DNA of 64,000 nt. Source: Venatoribacter cucullus. GTDB lineage: Bacteria > Pseudomonadota > Gammaproteobacteria > Pseudomonadales > Oceanobacteraceae. This document shows, one piece after another, positions 25,787 through 36,050 of the stretch. The notes under the pieces were generated by a model, which saw only the letters and a program-made list of their open reading frames with translations, was not told the origin of the DNA and did not search any database. Within the stretch, counting starts at the first letter, position 1. Each line of letters opens with the position of its first letter. The DNA lies in contig NZ_CP046056.1 in assembly GCF_016132445.1 (NCBI RefSeq), positions 1,550,001 through 1,614,000 on the forward strand, written 5' to 3'. The position numbers and the translations under genes were made by a program.

Positions 25787-25814
25787 TGTTAGAATTTTGG
25801 GGCGAAGCTATAAT
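25787..25814 (+). promoter_or_regulatory. Promoter candidate for acnB
   Basis: A consensus -10 TATAAT (25809-25814) stands about 17 bp after a weak TGTTAG -35 box. It would give a leader of about 55 nt before the GTG start of acnB, showing that acnB has its own promoter besides any read-through from acnA. Confidence 0.55.
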
Positions 25815-25873
25815 TCGGCCCGACAAATGAACGGACCGTGAAGAGTCTACTTGTTAACGATGAGGAAACCGCT

Positions 25874-28477
25874 GTGTTAGAAGCCTACCGTGCTCATGTT
25901 GCCGAACGTGCTGCTCTGGGTATTCCGCCCAAGCCGCTGAACGCAGAACAAACTGCCGCTCTGGTCGATCTGCTGAAAAACCCACCGGCTGGCGAAGAAG
26001 CCACTCTGGTTGACCTGCTGGAAAACCGTATTCCGCCGGGCGTGGACGAAGCCGCTTATGTTAAAGCCAGCTTCCTGACCGCCATCGTTAAAGGCGAAGC
26101 CTCCTCTCCCCTGGTCAGCAAGCAGAAAGCGGTACAACTGCTGGGCATGATGCAGGGTGGTTACAACATCACCACGCTGATTGAGCTGCTGGACAATGCC
26201 GACCTGGCCGCTCTGGCGGCTGAAGAGCTGAAGCACACACTGCTGATGTTCGACAACTTCAACGACGTAAAAGACAAAGCCGCTGCCGGCAACGCGCACG
26301 CCAAAGCGGTGATGGAATCCTGGGCCAACGCTGAGTGGTTCACCAAGCGCAACAAGGTTGCCGACTCCATCAAAATGACCGTGTTCAAGGTCACCGGCGA
26401 AACCAACACCGACGACCTGTCTCCGGCTCCGGATGCCTGGTCACGTCCGGACATCCCGCTGCACGCCCGCGCTGCATACAAAATGACCCGCGATGGTCTG
26501 ACGCCCGAAGAGCACGGCGTGACCGGCCCGATGAAGCAGATTGAAGCGATCAAAGCCAAAGGCCTGCCGGTTGCCTTCGTGGGTGACGTCGTCGGCACCG
26601 GTTCTTCCCGTAAATCCGCTACCAACTCCGTGCTGTGGTTCTTCGGTGATGACATCCCGGGCGTACCGAACAAGCGCGGCGGTGGTGTGTGTATCGGTTC
26701 CAAAGTCGCCCCGATCTTCTTCAATACCATGGAAGACGCCGGCGCTCTGGTATTCGAAGCACCGGTCGACAAGATGAACATGGGCGACGTGATCGAAATC
26801 CGTCCTTATGAAGGCAAAATCCTCAACGAAGCCGGTGAGGTGATCTCCGAGTTCGCGTTCAAATCCGACGTGATTCTGGACGAAGTACAGGCCGGTGGCC
26901 GTATTCCGCTGATCATCGGTCGTGGTCTGACCAACAAAGCCCGTGAAGCGCTGGGTCTGGGTCACTCCACCGCGTTCCGTCTGCCACAAGATCCGGAAGC
27001 CGGCACCAAAGGCTTCACCCTGGCGCAGAAAATGGTGGGTAAGGCCTGTGGCCTGCCGGAAGGCAAAGGCGTTCGTCCGGGCACTTACTGCGAACCGAAA
27101 ATGACCACCGTTGGTTCTCAGGACACCACCGGTCCGATGACCCGTGATGAGCTGAAAGACCTGGCCTGTCTGGGCTTCTCGGCCGATCTGGTGATGCAGT
27201 CGTTCTGTCACACCGCTGCGTATCCGAAGCCGGTTGACGTCGAAATGCAACACACCCTGCCCGACTTCATCCGTACCCGTGGTGGTGTTGCGCTGCGTCC
27301 GGGCGACGGCATCATCCACTCCTGGCTGAACCGTATGCTGCTGCCGGATACTGTGGGTACCGGTGGTGACTCGCACACCCGTTTCCCGCTGGGTATCTCT
27401 TTCCCGGCCGGTTCTGGTCTGGTGGCCTTCGCGGCCGCGACCGGTGTTATGCCGCTGGATATGCCGGAGTCTGTTCTGGTTCGTTTTAAAGGCAAAATGC
27501 AGCCGGGTATCACATTGCGCGATCTGGTTCACGCCATTCCGCTGTACGGTATCAAGCAAGGCATTCTGACCGTTGAGAAGAAAGGCAAGGTCAACGAATT
27601 CTCGGGTCGTATCCTGGAAATTGAAGGCCTGGAAAACCTGACCGTCGAACAGGCATTCGAACTGTCTGATGCCTCTGCCGAGCGTTCTGCCGCCGGTTGT
27701 ACCATCAACCTGTCAGAAGAATCCGTTGCCGAGTACCTGCGCTCCAACATCGTCATGCTGCGCTGGATGATCGCAGAAGGCTACGGCGATGCCCGTACTC
27801 TGGAGCGTCGTGCCAAAGCGATGGAAGCCTGGCTGGCGAACCCGAAACTGATGCGTGCCGACAAAGACGCTGAATACGCTCATGTGATCGAAATCGACCT
27901 GGCTGACATCAAAGAGCCGATCGTGTGCTGCCCGAACGACCCGGACGATGCCAAGTTCCTGTCTGAAGTAGCAGGCGACAAGGTTGACGAAGTGTTCATC
28001 GGTTCCTGCATGACCAACATCGGTCACTTCCGCGCTGCGGGTAAACTGCTGGCCCAGAACAAAGGCGCCCTGAAGACCCGTTTCTGGATGTCGCCGCCGA
28101 CCAAGATGGACGAAGCCCAGCTGATGGAAGAAGGCTACTTCAACATCTACGGCACTGCCGGTGTGCGCACCGAAATGCCGGGCTGTTCACTGTGCATGGG
28201 TAACCAGGCGCGTGTGGCTCCGAACACCACCGTACTGTCTACTTCTACCCGTAACTTCCCGAACCGTCTGGGCGATGGTGCCAACGTGTACCTGACCTCG
28301 GCGGAACTGGCAGCAGTGGGTGCGATTCTGGGTAAACTGCCGACCACGGCAGAATACATGGAATACGCCAACAAACTGGACAGCATGTCTGCCGATATCT
28401 ACAAGTACCTGAACTTCGACAAGATGGATCAGTACACTAAGAAAGCCGCGACTGCGGTGATCGCGACAGACAAGTAA
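25874..28477 (+). CDS. acnB: Bifunctional aconitate hydratase 2 / 2-methylisocitrate dehydratase AcnB
   Basis: An 867-residue enzyme, near-identical in length to E. coli AcnB (865). It carries the HEAT-like N-terminal domain, the swivel block [18 protein letters not shown], and cluster cysteines in [15 protein letters not shown] and [11 protein letters not shown]. It is the main aconitase of the TCA cycle and can hydrate 2-methylaconitate. The start is taken as GTG ([14 protein letters not shown]) because it matches the family N-terminus and has GAGGAAA before it; another GTG twelve codons earlier is possible. Preferred codons dominate, as in the first aconitase, implying high expression. A hairpin terminator follows. 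Confidence 0.96.
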   Translation: MLEAYRAHVAERAALGIPPKPLNAEQTAALVDLLKNPPAGEEATLVDLLENRIPPGVDEAAYVKASFLTAIVKGEASSPLVSKQKAVQLLGMMQGGYNITTLIELLDNADLAALAAEELKHTLLMFDNFNDVKDKAAAGNAHAKAVMESWANAEWFTKRNKVADSIKMTVFKVTGETNTDDLSPAPDAWSRPDIPLHARAAYKMTRDGLTPEEHGVTGPMKQIEAIKAKGLPVAFVGDVVGTGSSRKSATNSVLWFFGDDIPGVPNKRGGGVCIGSKVAPIFFNTMEDAGALVFEAPVDKMNMGDVIEIRPYEGKILNEAGEVISEFAFKSDVILDEVQAGGRIPLIIGRGLTNKAREALGLGHSTAFRLPQDPEAGTKGFTLAQKMVGKACGLPEGKGVRPGTYCEPKMTTVGSQDTTGPMTRDELKDLACLGFSADLVMQSFCHTAAYPKPVDVEMQHTLPDFIRTRGGVALRPGDGIIHSWLNRMLLPDTVGTGGDSHTRFPLGISFPAGSGLVAFAAATGVMPLDMPESVLVRFKGKMQPGITLRDLVHAIPLYGIKQGILTVEKKGKVNEFSGRILEIEGLENLTVEQAFELSDASAERSAAGCTINLSEESVAEYLRSNIVMLRWMIAEGYGDARTLERRAKAMEAWLANPKLMRADKDAEYAHVIEIDLADIKEPIVCCPNDPDDAKFLSEVAGDKVDEVFIGSCMTNIGHFRAAGKLLAQNKGALKTRFWMSPPTKMDEAQLMEEGYFNIYGTAGVRTEMPGCSLCMGNQARVAPNTTVLSTSTRNFPNRLGDGANVYLTSAELAAVGAILGKLPTTAEYMEYANKLDSMSADIYKYLNFDKMDQYTKKAATAVIATDK

Positions 28478-28499
28478 TTAACCGGACGGTGAATTGCTG

Positions 28500-28526
28500 A
28501 AAAACCCGGCTCCGGCCGGGTTTTTT
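28500..28526 (+). terminator. Hairpin terminator of acnB
   Basis: The stem AACCCGGC / GCCGGGTT encloses a short loop and is followed by TTTTTT, 23 bp after the acnB stop. Confidence 0.88.
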
Positions 28527-28662
28527 ATGTCTGCAACCTCTCCCCGCCTTCGATCCGGTTACCAAAAAACACAGAAATACCGAAACCAAATCAGCCGATA
28601 AATTGCCCGATTCCGGGCTTTTTACTACCATATCGCCGGTTTAACGCTTGCAGGAATCCCTT

Positions 28663-29568
28663 ATGCAAACCTCTGCGGTCCGGCAAGGCTCTGTGCTGCT
28701 GGGCATGGTCAGCGCCTTAGCACTGCTGCTGAATACCCTGTTTCTGGGGGTGTTTTTATTCTTCTTTATCTTTCTGCGGATTATTCTGCCGGCGCGTCTG
28801 GCCCAGATTCTGGCCAATCCGGTTATTACCGCCATCGCCAGCCTCTGGGTTGCCTGCATTCTGTGGTGGATGAACCATGTTTATAAAGTGCAGTGGGATA
28901 TTCAGGGCTTACAGCGTACCGGTAAACAGGAGTGGTTTTTAATCAACGCCAACCACCAGAGTTGGGTGGATATTTTTGTGCTGTACCAGATTTATCTGGG
29001 CAAAGTGCCGCTGCTGAAATTCTTTATTAAAAAAGAACTGGGCTATATTCCCATTGTGGGTCAGGCCTGGTGGGCGCTCGATTTTCCCTTTATGCGTCGC
29101 CACTCTAAGGCCTACCTGGCCAAACACCCGGAGCAAGCGGGCAAAGACCTGGAAGAAACCCGTAAAGCCTGCGAAAAATTCTCGCAAACGCCCACCAGCG
29201 TGATGAATTTTCTGGAAGGCACCCGCTTTACCGAATACAAACACCGCGACCAGCAATCGCCGTTTAAATACCTGCTGAAACCCAAGGCCGGCGGTCTGGC
29301 CTTTGCCATTCAGGCGCTGGGCGATAAATTCAGCGCCTTAACCAACGTGACCATTTATTACCCGGACGGTATCCCCACGTTCTGGGGCATGATGTGCGGA
29401 GCCTTTAAGCGCTGTGTGGTGCGCATCGACGAACACCCCATTCCGCCCCATTTCAGCCAGGGCGATTACGAAACCGACGGCGAACTGCGGCTGGAAATCC
29501 AGCAATGGGTCACACGCCTGTGGCAGGAAAAAGACGAATTATTAACGCAATTAAACAGCGACCAATAA
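28663..29568 (+). CDS. 1-acyl-glycerol-3-phosphate acyltransferase family protein (YihG-like)
   Basis: 301 residues. Two N-terminal membrane helices (about 12-38 and 47-68) anchor a PlsC-type acyltransferase domain. The catalytic motif NHQSWVD (about residue 96) and the substrate-binding FLEGTRF are intact. The family transfers acyl groups to lysophosphatidic acid or related lysophospholipids; the YihG branch is thought to tune membrane lipid composition. The ATG with CAGGAA before it was preferred over an in-frame TTG five codons upstream. It stands alone between two terminators. Confidence 0.9.
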   Translation: MQTSAVRQGSVLLGMVSALALLLNTLFLGVFLFFFIFLRIILPARLAQILANPVITAIASLWVACILWWMNHVYKVQWDIQGLQRTGKQEWFLINANHQSWVDIFVLYQIYLGKVPLLKFFIKKELGYIPIVGQAWWALDFPFMRRHSKAYLAKHPEQAGKDLEETRKACEKFSQTPTSVMNFLEGTRFTEYKHRDQQSPFKYLLKPKAGGLAFAIQALGDKFSALTNVTIYYPDGIPTFWGMMCGAFKRCVVRIDEHPIPPHFSQGDYETDGELRLEIQQWVTRLWQEKDELLTQLNSDQ

Positions 29569-29581
29569 TTGATTGTTTTAG

Positions 29582-29619
29582 GCATAAAAAACGGGAGCCG
29601 AAGCTCCCGTTTTTTATGC
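29582..29619. terminator. Bidirectional terminator between the acyltransferase gene and aspS
   Basis: A nearly 17-bp stem, GCATAAAAAACGGGAGC paired with GCTCCCGTTTTTTATGC around a CGAA tetraloop. T-runs on both strands suit the two convergent genes it separates. Confidence 0.92.
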
Positions 29620-29629
29620 GCTGCTGTTA

Positions 29630-31411
29630 TTACTCAGCAGCCGCCGGCTTGGCTTTTTCACGCAGCTTAATGTGCAATTCACGCAGCTGGGTATTGCTCA
29701 CCTCACCCGGCGCCTGAGTCATCACACAGGCTGCGGACTGAGTTTTCGGGAAGGCAATCACTTCACGGATAGACTGAGCGCCGGTCATCAGCATAATCAG
29801 ACGATCCAGACCGAAAGCCAGACCACCGTGCGGCGGTGCACCGAACTTCAGCGCGTCGAGCAGGAAGCCGAATTTTTCGCGTTGTTCTTCTTCCGAAATA
29901 CCCAGCGCACGGAATACTTCCTGCTGCATATCCTGATCGTGGATACGAATAGAGCCACCGCCCAATTCAGTACCGTTCAGAACCATATCGTAAGCACGGG
30001 ACAGCGCGTTCAGCGGATCTTTGGCCATGGTTTCCGGTGAACCGATCGGCGCAGTGAACGGATGGTGCAGTGAGGTGATGCTGCCATCGTCGTTCTCTTC
30101 GAACATCGGGAAATCCACCACCCACAACGCGGCCCACTCGCTGGTGTACATGTTCAGATCGGCGGCTACTTTGCAGCGCAGTGCGCCCAGGGCATCGCAG
30201 ACGATCTTGGTTTTGTCGGCACCGAAGAACACGATATCGCCATTCTTCGCACCCAGTTTTTCCATGATCTTCATGGTGTTGTCATCGCCGATGAACTTAA
30301 TAATCGGCGACTGCAGGCCTTCCACGCCTTTTTCCAGCTCGTTGACTTTGATCCAGGCCAGACCTTTGGCACCGTAAATGGAAACAAAGTGGGTGTATTC
30401 GTCGATCTGCTTACGGGACAGTTCAGCACCGCCCGGTACTTTTAATGCAGCCACGCGGCACTTCGGATCTTTGGCCGGGCCGGAGAATACTTTGAAGTCG
30501 ATGTCCTGCAGGAATTCGGCAACGTCGATAATTTCCATCGGAATACGCATATCCGGCTTGTCTGAACCGTAACGGTTCATAGCTTCGGCATACGGCATAC
30601 GCGGGAAATCGCCCAGATCGACGTTCAGTTCCTGCTGGAAAATTTCTTTAATCATGCCCTGGGCGATACCCATGATGTCGTCTTCATTAATAAAAGACGC
30701 TTCGATATCGATCTGGGTAAATTCCGGCTGACGGTCAGCGCGCAGGTCTTCGTCACGGAAGCATTTGGCGATCTGATAGTAACGGTCAAAGCCTGATACC
30801 ATCAGCAGCTGCTTGAACAGCTGCGGTGACTGCGGCAGCGCGAAGAAAGAACCTTCGTGGGTACGGCTCGGTACCAGATAATCACGCGCACCTTCCGGGG
30901 TGGCGCGGGTCAGGATCGGGGTTTCAAAATCCCAGAAACCGTTGGCTTCCAGGTAACGACGCACATGGGACGTTACCTTGGAACGGAAGCGCAACTTTTC
31001 CTGCATTTCCGGACGACGCAGATCCATAAAGCGGTATTTCAGACGCACGTCTTCGCCCACATCGGTGTACCCATCCAGCGGGAACGGCGGTGTGGCGGCC
31101 TTGTTCAGAATGCCGATTTCTTTACCCAGCACTTCGATCATGCCGGTTTTCATATTGGCGTTAGTGGTGCCGGCCGGACGGCCACGCACACGACCGGTAA
31201 TCTGTACCACGTATTCAGAACGCACGCTGTCGGCGGTGGCGAACGCTTCCGGGGTATCCGGATCGAACACTACCTGCACCATGCCCTCACGGTCACGCAC
31301 ATCCAGGAAGATCACACCACCGTGATCGCGGCGACGGTGCACCCAGCCAGAGAAAGTTACGGTTTGGTCGATCAAGGTTTCGTTGATATCACCACAGTAA
31401 TGTGTGCGCAT
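29630..31411 (-). CDS. aspS: Aspartyl-tRNA synthetase AspS
   Basis: A 593-residue class II synthetase that charges tRNA-Asp. It has an N-terminal OB-fold anticodon-binding domain ([20 protein letters not shown] onward), motif 2 [18 protein letters not shown], a bacterial insertion domain and motif 3 [13 protein letters not shown]. The length matches E. coli AspS (590). The start MRTHYCGD was chosen for family alignment and an AGGA nearby; the frame extends 63 codons further up without family similarity. Whether it also charges tRNA-Asn cannot be judged here. Confidence 0.96.
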   Translation of the reverse strand: MRTHYCGDINETLIDQTVTFSGWVHRRRDHGGVIFLDVRDREGMVQVVFDPDTPEAFATADSVRSEYVVQITGRVRGRPAGTTNANMKTGMIEVLGKEIGILNKAATPPFPLDGYTDVGEDVRLKYRFMDLRRPEMQEKLRFRSKVTSHVRRYLEANGFWDFETPILTRATPEGARDYLVPSRTHEGSFFALPQSPQLFKQLLMVSGFDRYYQIAKCFRDEDLRADRQPEFTQIDIEASFINEDDIMGIAQGMIKEIFQQELNVDLGDFPRMPYAEAMNRYGSDKPDMRIPMEIIDVAEFLQDIDFKVFSGPAKDPKCRVAALKVPGGAELSRKQIDEYTHFVSIYGAKGLAWIKVNELEKGVEGLQSPIIKFIGDDNTMKIMEKLGAKNGDIVFFGADKTKIVCDALGALRCKVAADLNMYTSEWAALWVVDFPMFEENDDGSITSLHHPFTAPIGSPETMAKDPLNALSRAYDMVLNGTELGGGSIRIHDQDMQQEVFRALGISEEEQREKFGFLLDALKFGAPPHGGLAFGLDRLIMLMTGAQSIREVIAFPKTQSAACVMTQAPGEVSNTQLRELHIKLREKAKPAAAE

Positions 31412-31762
31412 CGCTTGGTCCTGCATCTGAATCGTCAATGAATGGTGCATCGGGCCGGCTGGCGGCTGAGCATAAATAATGGCGGGAGAGTATACCGGAT
31501 ATCCTTTGCCCTGACAGCGCCTGCGGCAAAATCGTCGTAAAAACACCGGCACCTTACCAGTGCGCAGCAGACAAAACCGCCAGAGCTTGATACGGCTCAC
31601 ATTCTGACGCAGAAAAACCCTTAAAAACCCGGGTAAAACGCTTGCCGCTGGCTTTTATTTGCATAAGAATCAGGAACGTAACCAGCGTCACAGGCGTTAT
31701 AATCAGGCTTGTCAGGCGCCGGAAAATCCGCCCGCGGAAACAACAATCATAAGGATTACATC

Positions 31763-32242
31763 ATGGCTGCACCTAAGAAACCGGCTGCCAAAGCCACTGC
31801 CACCAAAGCCCCGGCTGCCCGCAAGGCTCCGGCTGCCAAGACCACTGCAGCCAAACCGGCAGCAGCCCGTAAAGCTCCCGCAGCGAAAGCCGCGGCGGTA
31901 AAAACCCCGGCCAGCAAAACCACCGCCATCGCCACCAAATACAGCAAAACTCAGATGGTTGCAGAAATTGCCGAAGTGACCGGCCTGACCCGTAAAGATG
32001 TGAATGCCGTCATGGATGAGCTGTCGTCCATTATTGAACGCCACATTAAGAAGCGCGGCGTCGGTGAGTTCACCCTGCCCGGTCTGCTGAAAATCAAAAC
32101 CGTGAAAAAACCGGCGCAGAAAGCCCGCAAAGGCGTACCCAACCCCTTCCGTCCGGGTGAAACTATGGACGTAGCGGCCAAGCCGGCCAGCACCAAAGTG
32201 AAAGTGCTGCCGCTGAAAAAACTGAAAGACATGGCGATGTAA
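31763..32242 (+). CDS. HU-family DNA-binding protein with histone-H1-like N-terminal tail
   Basis: 159 residues. The first 65 or so form a low-complexity Ala/Lys/Pro tail with repeats such as KAPAAKAAA and AAPKKPAAK, very like eukaryotic linker histone tails. A complete HU/IHF fold follows (TKYSKTQMVAEIAEVTGLTRKDVNAVMDEL to the end) with the DNA-contacting arm KGVPNPFRPGETMDV. It should compact or architecturally bend DNA. HU proteins with such N-terminal tails occur in several proteobacteria; standard HU is about 90 residues. The ATG at the AAGGA site was chosen over one 18 codons earlier. It is monocistronic with its own terminator. Confidence 0.92.
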   Translation: MAAPKKPAAKATATKAPAARKAPAAKTTAAKPAAARKAPAAKAAAVKTPASKTTAIATKYSKTQMVAEIAEVTGLTRKDVNAVMDELSSIIERHIKKRGVGEFTLPGLLKIKTVKKPAQKARKGVPNPFRPGETMDVAAKPASTKVKVLPLKKLKDMAM

Positions 32243-32258
32243 TCGGCATCGCTGCCAT

Positions 32259-32289
32259 AAAAAACGGCCTGCATTGCAGGCCGTTTTTG
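32259..32289. terminator. Terminator between the HU-like gene and gloB
   Basis: The stem AAAACGGCCTGC / GCAGGCCGTTTT has a three-base loop, with T-runs usable on both strands. It separates two convergent genes. Confidence 0.9.
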
Positions 32290-32305
32290 TCTCTGTACCG
32301 GAATC

Positions 32306-33094
32306 TTACCAGTGGTCGCGCAACTGTCGTAACGCCCGGAATACATCGCGGTCGCCCTGCCCCAGCTGCGGAAATTTCTGTAATAACTGTTCGCGGATAC
32401 GGCGCTCATGCAGCCGTAAAAACGGGTTGTATTCACGTTCCTGCCCCAGCGTCATCACCGGCATAGCATCCGGCTCCAGCGCCTGCACCTGATCAGCCCA
32501 GTAAGAAGCCATGGCATTACCCGGCTCGCGGTCGAGCGCAAAGGCCAGATTGGTTTTCATATAATCATGGCCCGGATACAGCAAGGTAGCATCCGGCAAT
32601 GGCAGCAGCTGCGACACAAAGCTGTCGTACATATCATCCACGTTGCCGCCATTTTTACAGTTACCGGCGCAGGCGTTAAACAGCGTATCGCCGGAAAATA
32701 ATACCGGCACCTCCTGCTGTGCCGAGGCCGGCGCCAGCAAACACAGATGCACCGGAGTATGGCCGGGGGTATGCAGGGCACGCAGCTGAATGCTGCCCAG
32801 ATTAATCTCATCACCGGCTTTAATGCCGTGTGACTGCCCCGGCACCCGGGCATTCTCATGCGCCCACACCGGGGCGTTGGTTAAGGCCTGCAGTGCCAGG
32901 TTACCTTGCACATGGTCGTGGTGCTCATGGGTATTAATAATCAACCGGATCACCCAGCCCTGTTCAACGGCCATAGCCTGCATAATGTCGGCATCGAACG
33001 GGTCCAGCGCAATGGCCTGGCCGGATTCTTCACAGCCGATCAGGTAATTAAAATTACGCAACGGGTTATGCATATAGCGGCGAATAATCTGCAT
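32306..33094 (-). CDS. gloB: Hydroxyacylglutathione hydrolase (glyoxalase II)
   Basis: 262 residues. It hydrolyses S-lactoylglutathione in methylglyoxal detoxification. The metallo-beta-lactamase metal motif THEHHDH is intact near residue 55. Further metal ligands lie in LHTPGHTP and FSGDTLF, and the C-terminal HAGH domain carries EREYNPFLR. It starts 15 bp downstream of the HIT gene stop on the same strand, so the two are likely cotranscribed. Confidence 0.92.
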   Translation of the reverse strand: MQIIRRYMHNPLRNFNYLIGCEESGQAIALDPFDADIMQAMAVEQGWVIRLIINTHEHHDHVQGNLALQALTNAPVWAHENARVPGQSHGIKAGDEINLGSIQLRALHTPGHTPVHLCLLAPASAQQEVPVLFSGDTLFNACAGNCKNGGNVDDMYDSFVSQLLPLPDATLLYPGHDYMKTNLAFALDREPGNAMASYWADQVQALEPDAMPVMTLGQEREYNPFLRLHERRIREQLLQKFPQLGQGDRDVFRALRQLRDHW

Positions 33095-33109
33095 AAAAGT
33101 CCCCTCCGC

Positions 33110-33568
33110 TTACCAGTAAACGTAATTTTCAGCGTCGTCTTCGGCGTTCATATCGGCGACAAAATGACTTTCAAACAGGCTTTTCAGTTCATGCACCCGC
33201 TGCTCCAGCTGTGCCGGAGTATAGGGAACCGCCGGGCTGTGACCCCACACCGGGCCGGGCCAGGCCGGGTCATCGGTAAAGCGGGCAATATGATGCACAT
33301 GCAGCTGCGCCACCACATTACCCAGCGCCGCGACATTCATGGATTTGGCGGCATAATGATCGGCCATTTTTTCCAGCACCCAGCTGGATTCTTTCGCCAG
33401 CTGCAGCCGGTCAGCTTCCGACAGATGATACATTTCAAACACATCGTTGCGCGCCGGCACCAGAATGACCCAGGGATAACGGCTGTCGTTCATCAGTAGC
33501 ACCTGGCTGAGCGGTAAACGGCCAATAAAGGTGGTGTCGGATTGCAGGCGGGGATCAAGCTGGAACAT
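33110..33568 (-). CDS. HIT-domain nucleotide-binding protein
   Basis: 152 residues of the histidine-triad superfamily, which hydrolyse or transfer nucleotides. The motif appears as QLHVHHIARF near residue 90; the order H-V-H-H-I keeps the first two histidines, including the likely nucleophile, but shows Ile where the third is usually placed. Similar short proteobacterial HIT proteins have this form, as far as I recall. It lies upstream of gloB in one likely operon. The substrate is unknown. Confidence 0.85.
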   Translation of the reverse strand: MFQLDPRLQSDTTFIGRLPLSQVLLMNDSRYPWVILVPARNDVFEMYHLSEADRLQLAKESSWVLEKMADHYAAKSMNVAALGNVVAQLHVHHIARFTDDPAWPGPVWGHSPAVPYTPAQLEQRVHELKSLFESHFVADMNAEDDAENYVYW

Positions 33569-33651
33569 ACTTCACTCCATCAGGTGCAGGGCACGCTGTT
33601 GTTACTTCATTTCGTATCATCATAGGCACAAACGACAGACAGGTCACGGCC

Positions 33652-34824
33652 ATGACAGAACTCCGGCTGCTCAGCAGCCTGCACGATATTCCCCGCCCGC
33701 ACTGGCAGGCGCTGTACCAACAGGTGGCAGCGCAAGGCTACCCGTTTCTGCGTTATGAATTTCTGGCCGCGCTGGAAGACAGTGGCTGCATTGGCAGCAA
33801 CGCCGATCACGACAGCGGCTGGCAGGCGGGGTATCTGGTGGCGGCCGAACCGGGGAAAACACCGACGCTGATTATTCCCTGCTTCGCCAAACAGCACAGC
33901 TATGGGGAATATGTATTCGACTGGCGCTGGGCCGAAGCCTATGAACAATACGGGCTGGATTATTACCCCAAACGCCTGTGTGCCATTCCCTTTACCCCGG
34001 CCACAGGCCCGCGCCTGCTGTACCGCGAACCCCGCGCCGTAACAGAGGCGGTGCAGGCACTGAACAGCCTGTGCGCGCAGGAACAGAGTTCCGGCTGGCA
34101 TCTGAATTTTCCGGACGCGCCGTTACGCGCCGTGCTGCAACAGCAACCGGAACTGGTGCAACGGCAGCACTGCCAGTTTCACTGGTTTAATCGTGGCTAT
34201 GAGGATTTCGAACATTTCCTCAGCCATTTCAGCAGCCGCAAACGCAAAAACGTGCGTAAAGAACGGCAGCGCGTGCAGCAACAGGGCATCCGCCTGGAAC
34301 GGAAAACCGGCGCCAGTATCAGCAACGAGGATATTGCGTTTTTCTTTCGCTGCTACCAGATGACCTATGCGCGCCGGCGTTCCTGGCCCTATCTGAACGA
34401 AGCCTTTTTCCGCCAGCTGGTGCAGACCATGCCCGAGCAAATTCTGCTGGTGCTGGCCTGGCAAGACCAGCAACCGGTGGCCGCGGCCTGGTATTTCTTC
34501 GATGCCGATACCTTATACGGACGCTATTGGGGCGCGCTGGATGATATCGACTCCCTGCATTTTGAAGCCTGTTATTACCAGGGCATTGAATTTTGCCTGC
34601 AGCAGGGCTTACAGCGCTTTGACCCCGGCACCCAGGGCGAACACAAAATTGCCCGCGGCTTTGAGCCGATCACCACCTACAGCTACCACCAGCTGCTGCA
34701 TCCCGGATTTCAGCAGGCCATTGGTCAGTTTGCCGCTGCTGAAGCGCAGCAGGTGGACCATTACCGGCACCAGGCGGCGGAATTATTACCGTTCAGCCAT
34801 ACCACCCAGCTGCCCGCCTCATGA
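33652..34824 (+). CDS. FemAB-like GNAT protein (peptidogalycan-biosynthesis/DUF482 type)
   Basis: A 390-residue soluble protein matching the DUF482 family, which has a double GNAT fold related to FemAB aminoacyltransferases. Family-like segments are FSSRKRKNVRKERQRVQQQG, FFRCYQMTYARRRSWPYLN and DPGTQGEHKIARGFEP. The biochemical role is not established; cell-envelope modification is often suggested. It starts with ATG behind AGGTCAC and is followed after 52 bp by a very small gene in the same direction. Divergent from the HIT gene. Confidence 0.85.
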   Translation: MTELRLLSSLHDIPRPHWQALYQQVAAQGYPFLRYEFLAALEDSGCIGSNADHDSGWQAGYLVAAEPGKTPTLIIPCFAKQHSYGEYVFDWRWAEAYEQYGLDYYPKRLCAIPFTPATGPRLLYREPRAVTEAVQALNSLCAQEQSSGWHLNFPDAPLRAVLQQQPELVQRQHCQFHWFNRGYEDFEHFLSHFSSRKRKNVRKERQRVQQQGIRLERKTGASISNEDIAFFFRCYQMTYARRRSWPYLNEAFFRQLVQTMPEQILLVLAWQDQQPVAAAWYFFDADTLYGRYWGALDDIDSLHFEACYYQGIEFCLQQGLQRFDPGTQGEHKIARGFEPITTYSYHQLLHPGFQQAIGQFAAAEAQQVDHYRHQAAELLPFSHTTQLPAS

Positions 34825-34876
34825 CCCACAACAGGAATTCTGGTATAAACCGCGGCCATTATTAAAGGAAAAAACC

Positions 34877-35095
34877 ATGCTGCTGCAGGCCTATAAAGTC
34901 GAACATTTACTGGTATTTGCCTTTCGCGGCACCGAAGCCAAAGTGCTGGCCGCGCCGCAATTACGCCCGATGGAAGAATGGCGCGAAGACGTCGCCGCCT
35001 GGGTAGCCCTGCGCGCTGACCGCAGCCCGGAACTGGACCATCTGGTCGATCCGGCCCGCACCGAACCCTATATTCACGGCCCGTCAGCGCAGTAA
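34877..35095 (+). CDS. Small conserved-looking protein, unknown function
   Basis: The product has 72 residues: an N-terminal part MLLQAYKVEHLLVFAFRGTE and an acidic C-terminal half. The strong ribosome-binding site AAAGGAAAAAACC just before the ATG supports real translation. No family is recognised. It is short, soluble and hydrophobic at the start, possibly a regulatory or adaptor peptide. The last 12 bases overlap the end of the convergent damaged C39 gene. Confidence 0.6.
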   Translation: MLLQAYKVEHLLVFAFRGTEAKVLAAPQLRPMEEWREDVAAWVALRADRSPELDHLVDPARTEPYIHGPSAQ

Positions 35096-36050
35096 TACGG
35101 CGGCGGTATAACGACGGCTGCCGTACTGAATCATGGCTGCCAGGTTATCCAGACTCACCGGCACATAAATATTGTCCAGTGCCACCTGATCCAGCGCTTC
35201 GTCCACGTCCGGGTCGTTGATGTAGGCATAATCCTCGTCCATGGCCACCAGCCACACCCAGTGTGGCGCCTTATTACGGTTCAGCCGCCAGGTGCTGATC
35301 AGCAATAAAATCCGCTCGCCCTGCTGTAACGCCGCGCGCAAATCGGCCACGATAAAACCGCCCAGCCGCTGAGGTATTCCGGCAGAATTACAGCGCTGCT
35401 GAAAATCCTCACCCACCAGCTGCATTAATTCACGCTTATGAGAACTGCGCACGCCATCCAGAAACGGCACATCGGCCTGTGACAACCACAACTGCGGCGT
35501 TAAACCGCGCTGCCACGCCGCCAGTGCCAACCCCTGCGGCGACGTGCCGCCATGGCCGGTGGTTAAATAAATGGTGGTGGCTTCGCGCCAGATATTCAGT
35601 TCTTCCAGCCGGCTAACAGGCGCCTGTGGCTGCAGACTGCGCCAGGCCATTAACAAGGCCGACGGACCACAGGTAAAAGGCGTGGTCTGGGCGTAAAAAG
35701 GCAAGTTCGCCGATGGTGCCACCGCCCGGCGCAAATGTTTTTCCAGCCGCCAGCCGTCAGCACCATCGTCATAATAATGCTGTAACCGGCGCAGCTTGTG
35801 ATAACCGCTGCGCTCGTATAATTGCAGTGCGGTGGCGTTATCCTGACGCACTTCTAAGCGCATAAACAACACATGGCGGGCCACCGCCTGCTGCTCAACA
35901 TGGTCGAGCAAATGTTGCCCCAGGCCACGACCGCGTGCCGTCGGTGCTACCGCCAATGAATACAACCGCGCCAGTGAAGTGCCACGATGAAACAACACCA
36001 GCGCATAGCCCAGTAGCTGCCACTGCGCTACGGCCGCCAGCTGGATACCC
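35084..36050 (-). pseudogene. GNAT/peptidase C39-like fusion gene, 5' end lost
   Basis: The sequence encodes the C-terminal part of a GNAT acetyltransferase domain (GYALVLFHRGTSLARLYSLAV, then the acetyl-CoA loop ARGRGLGQHLL) joined to a C39-like cysteine peptidase domain with TPFTCGPSALLMAW and later HWVWLVAMDEDYAYINDP. The beginning of the GNAT domain is missing: upstream of about 36050 the open frame is only the antisense of the neighbouring RimK-like gene and has no GNAT similarity. No good start is therefore present. In other genomes such proteins often sit beside a RimK-like ATP-grasp gene, as here, though in a regular arrangement. I call it a probable pseudogene. An assembly artefact is possible. 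Confidence 0.65.

Noticed and set aside
26441-27559. 372-codon minus-strand frame inside acnB
   Set aside because: Same reason: antisense of a codon-biased, clearly conserved aconitase gene.
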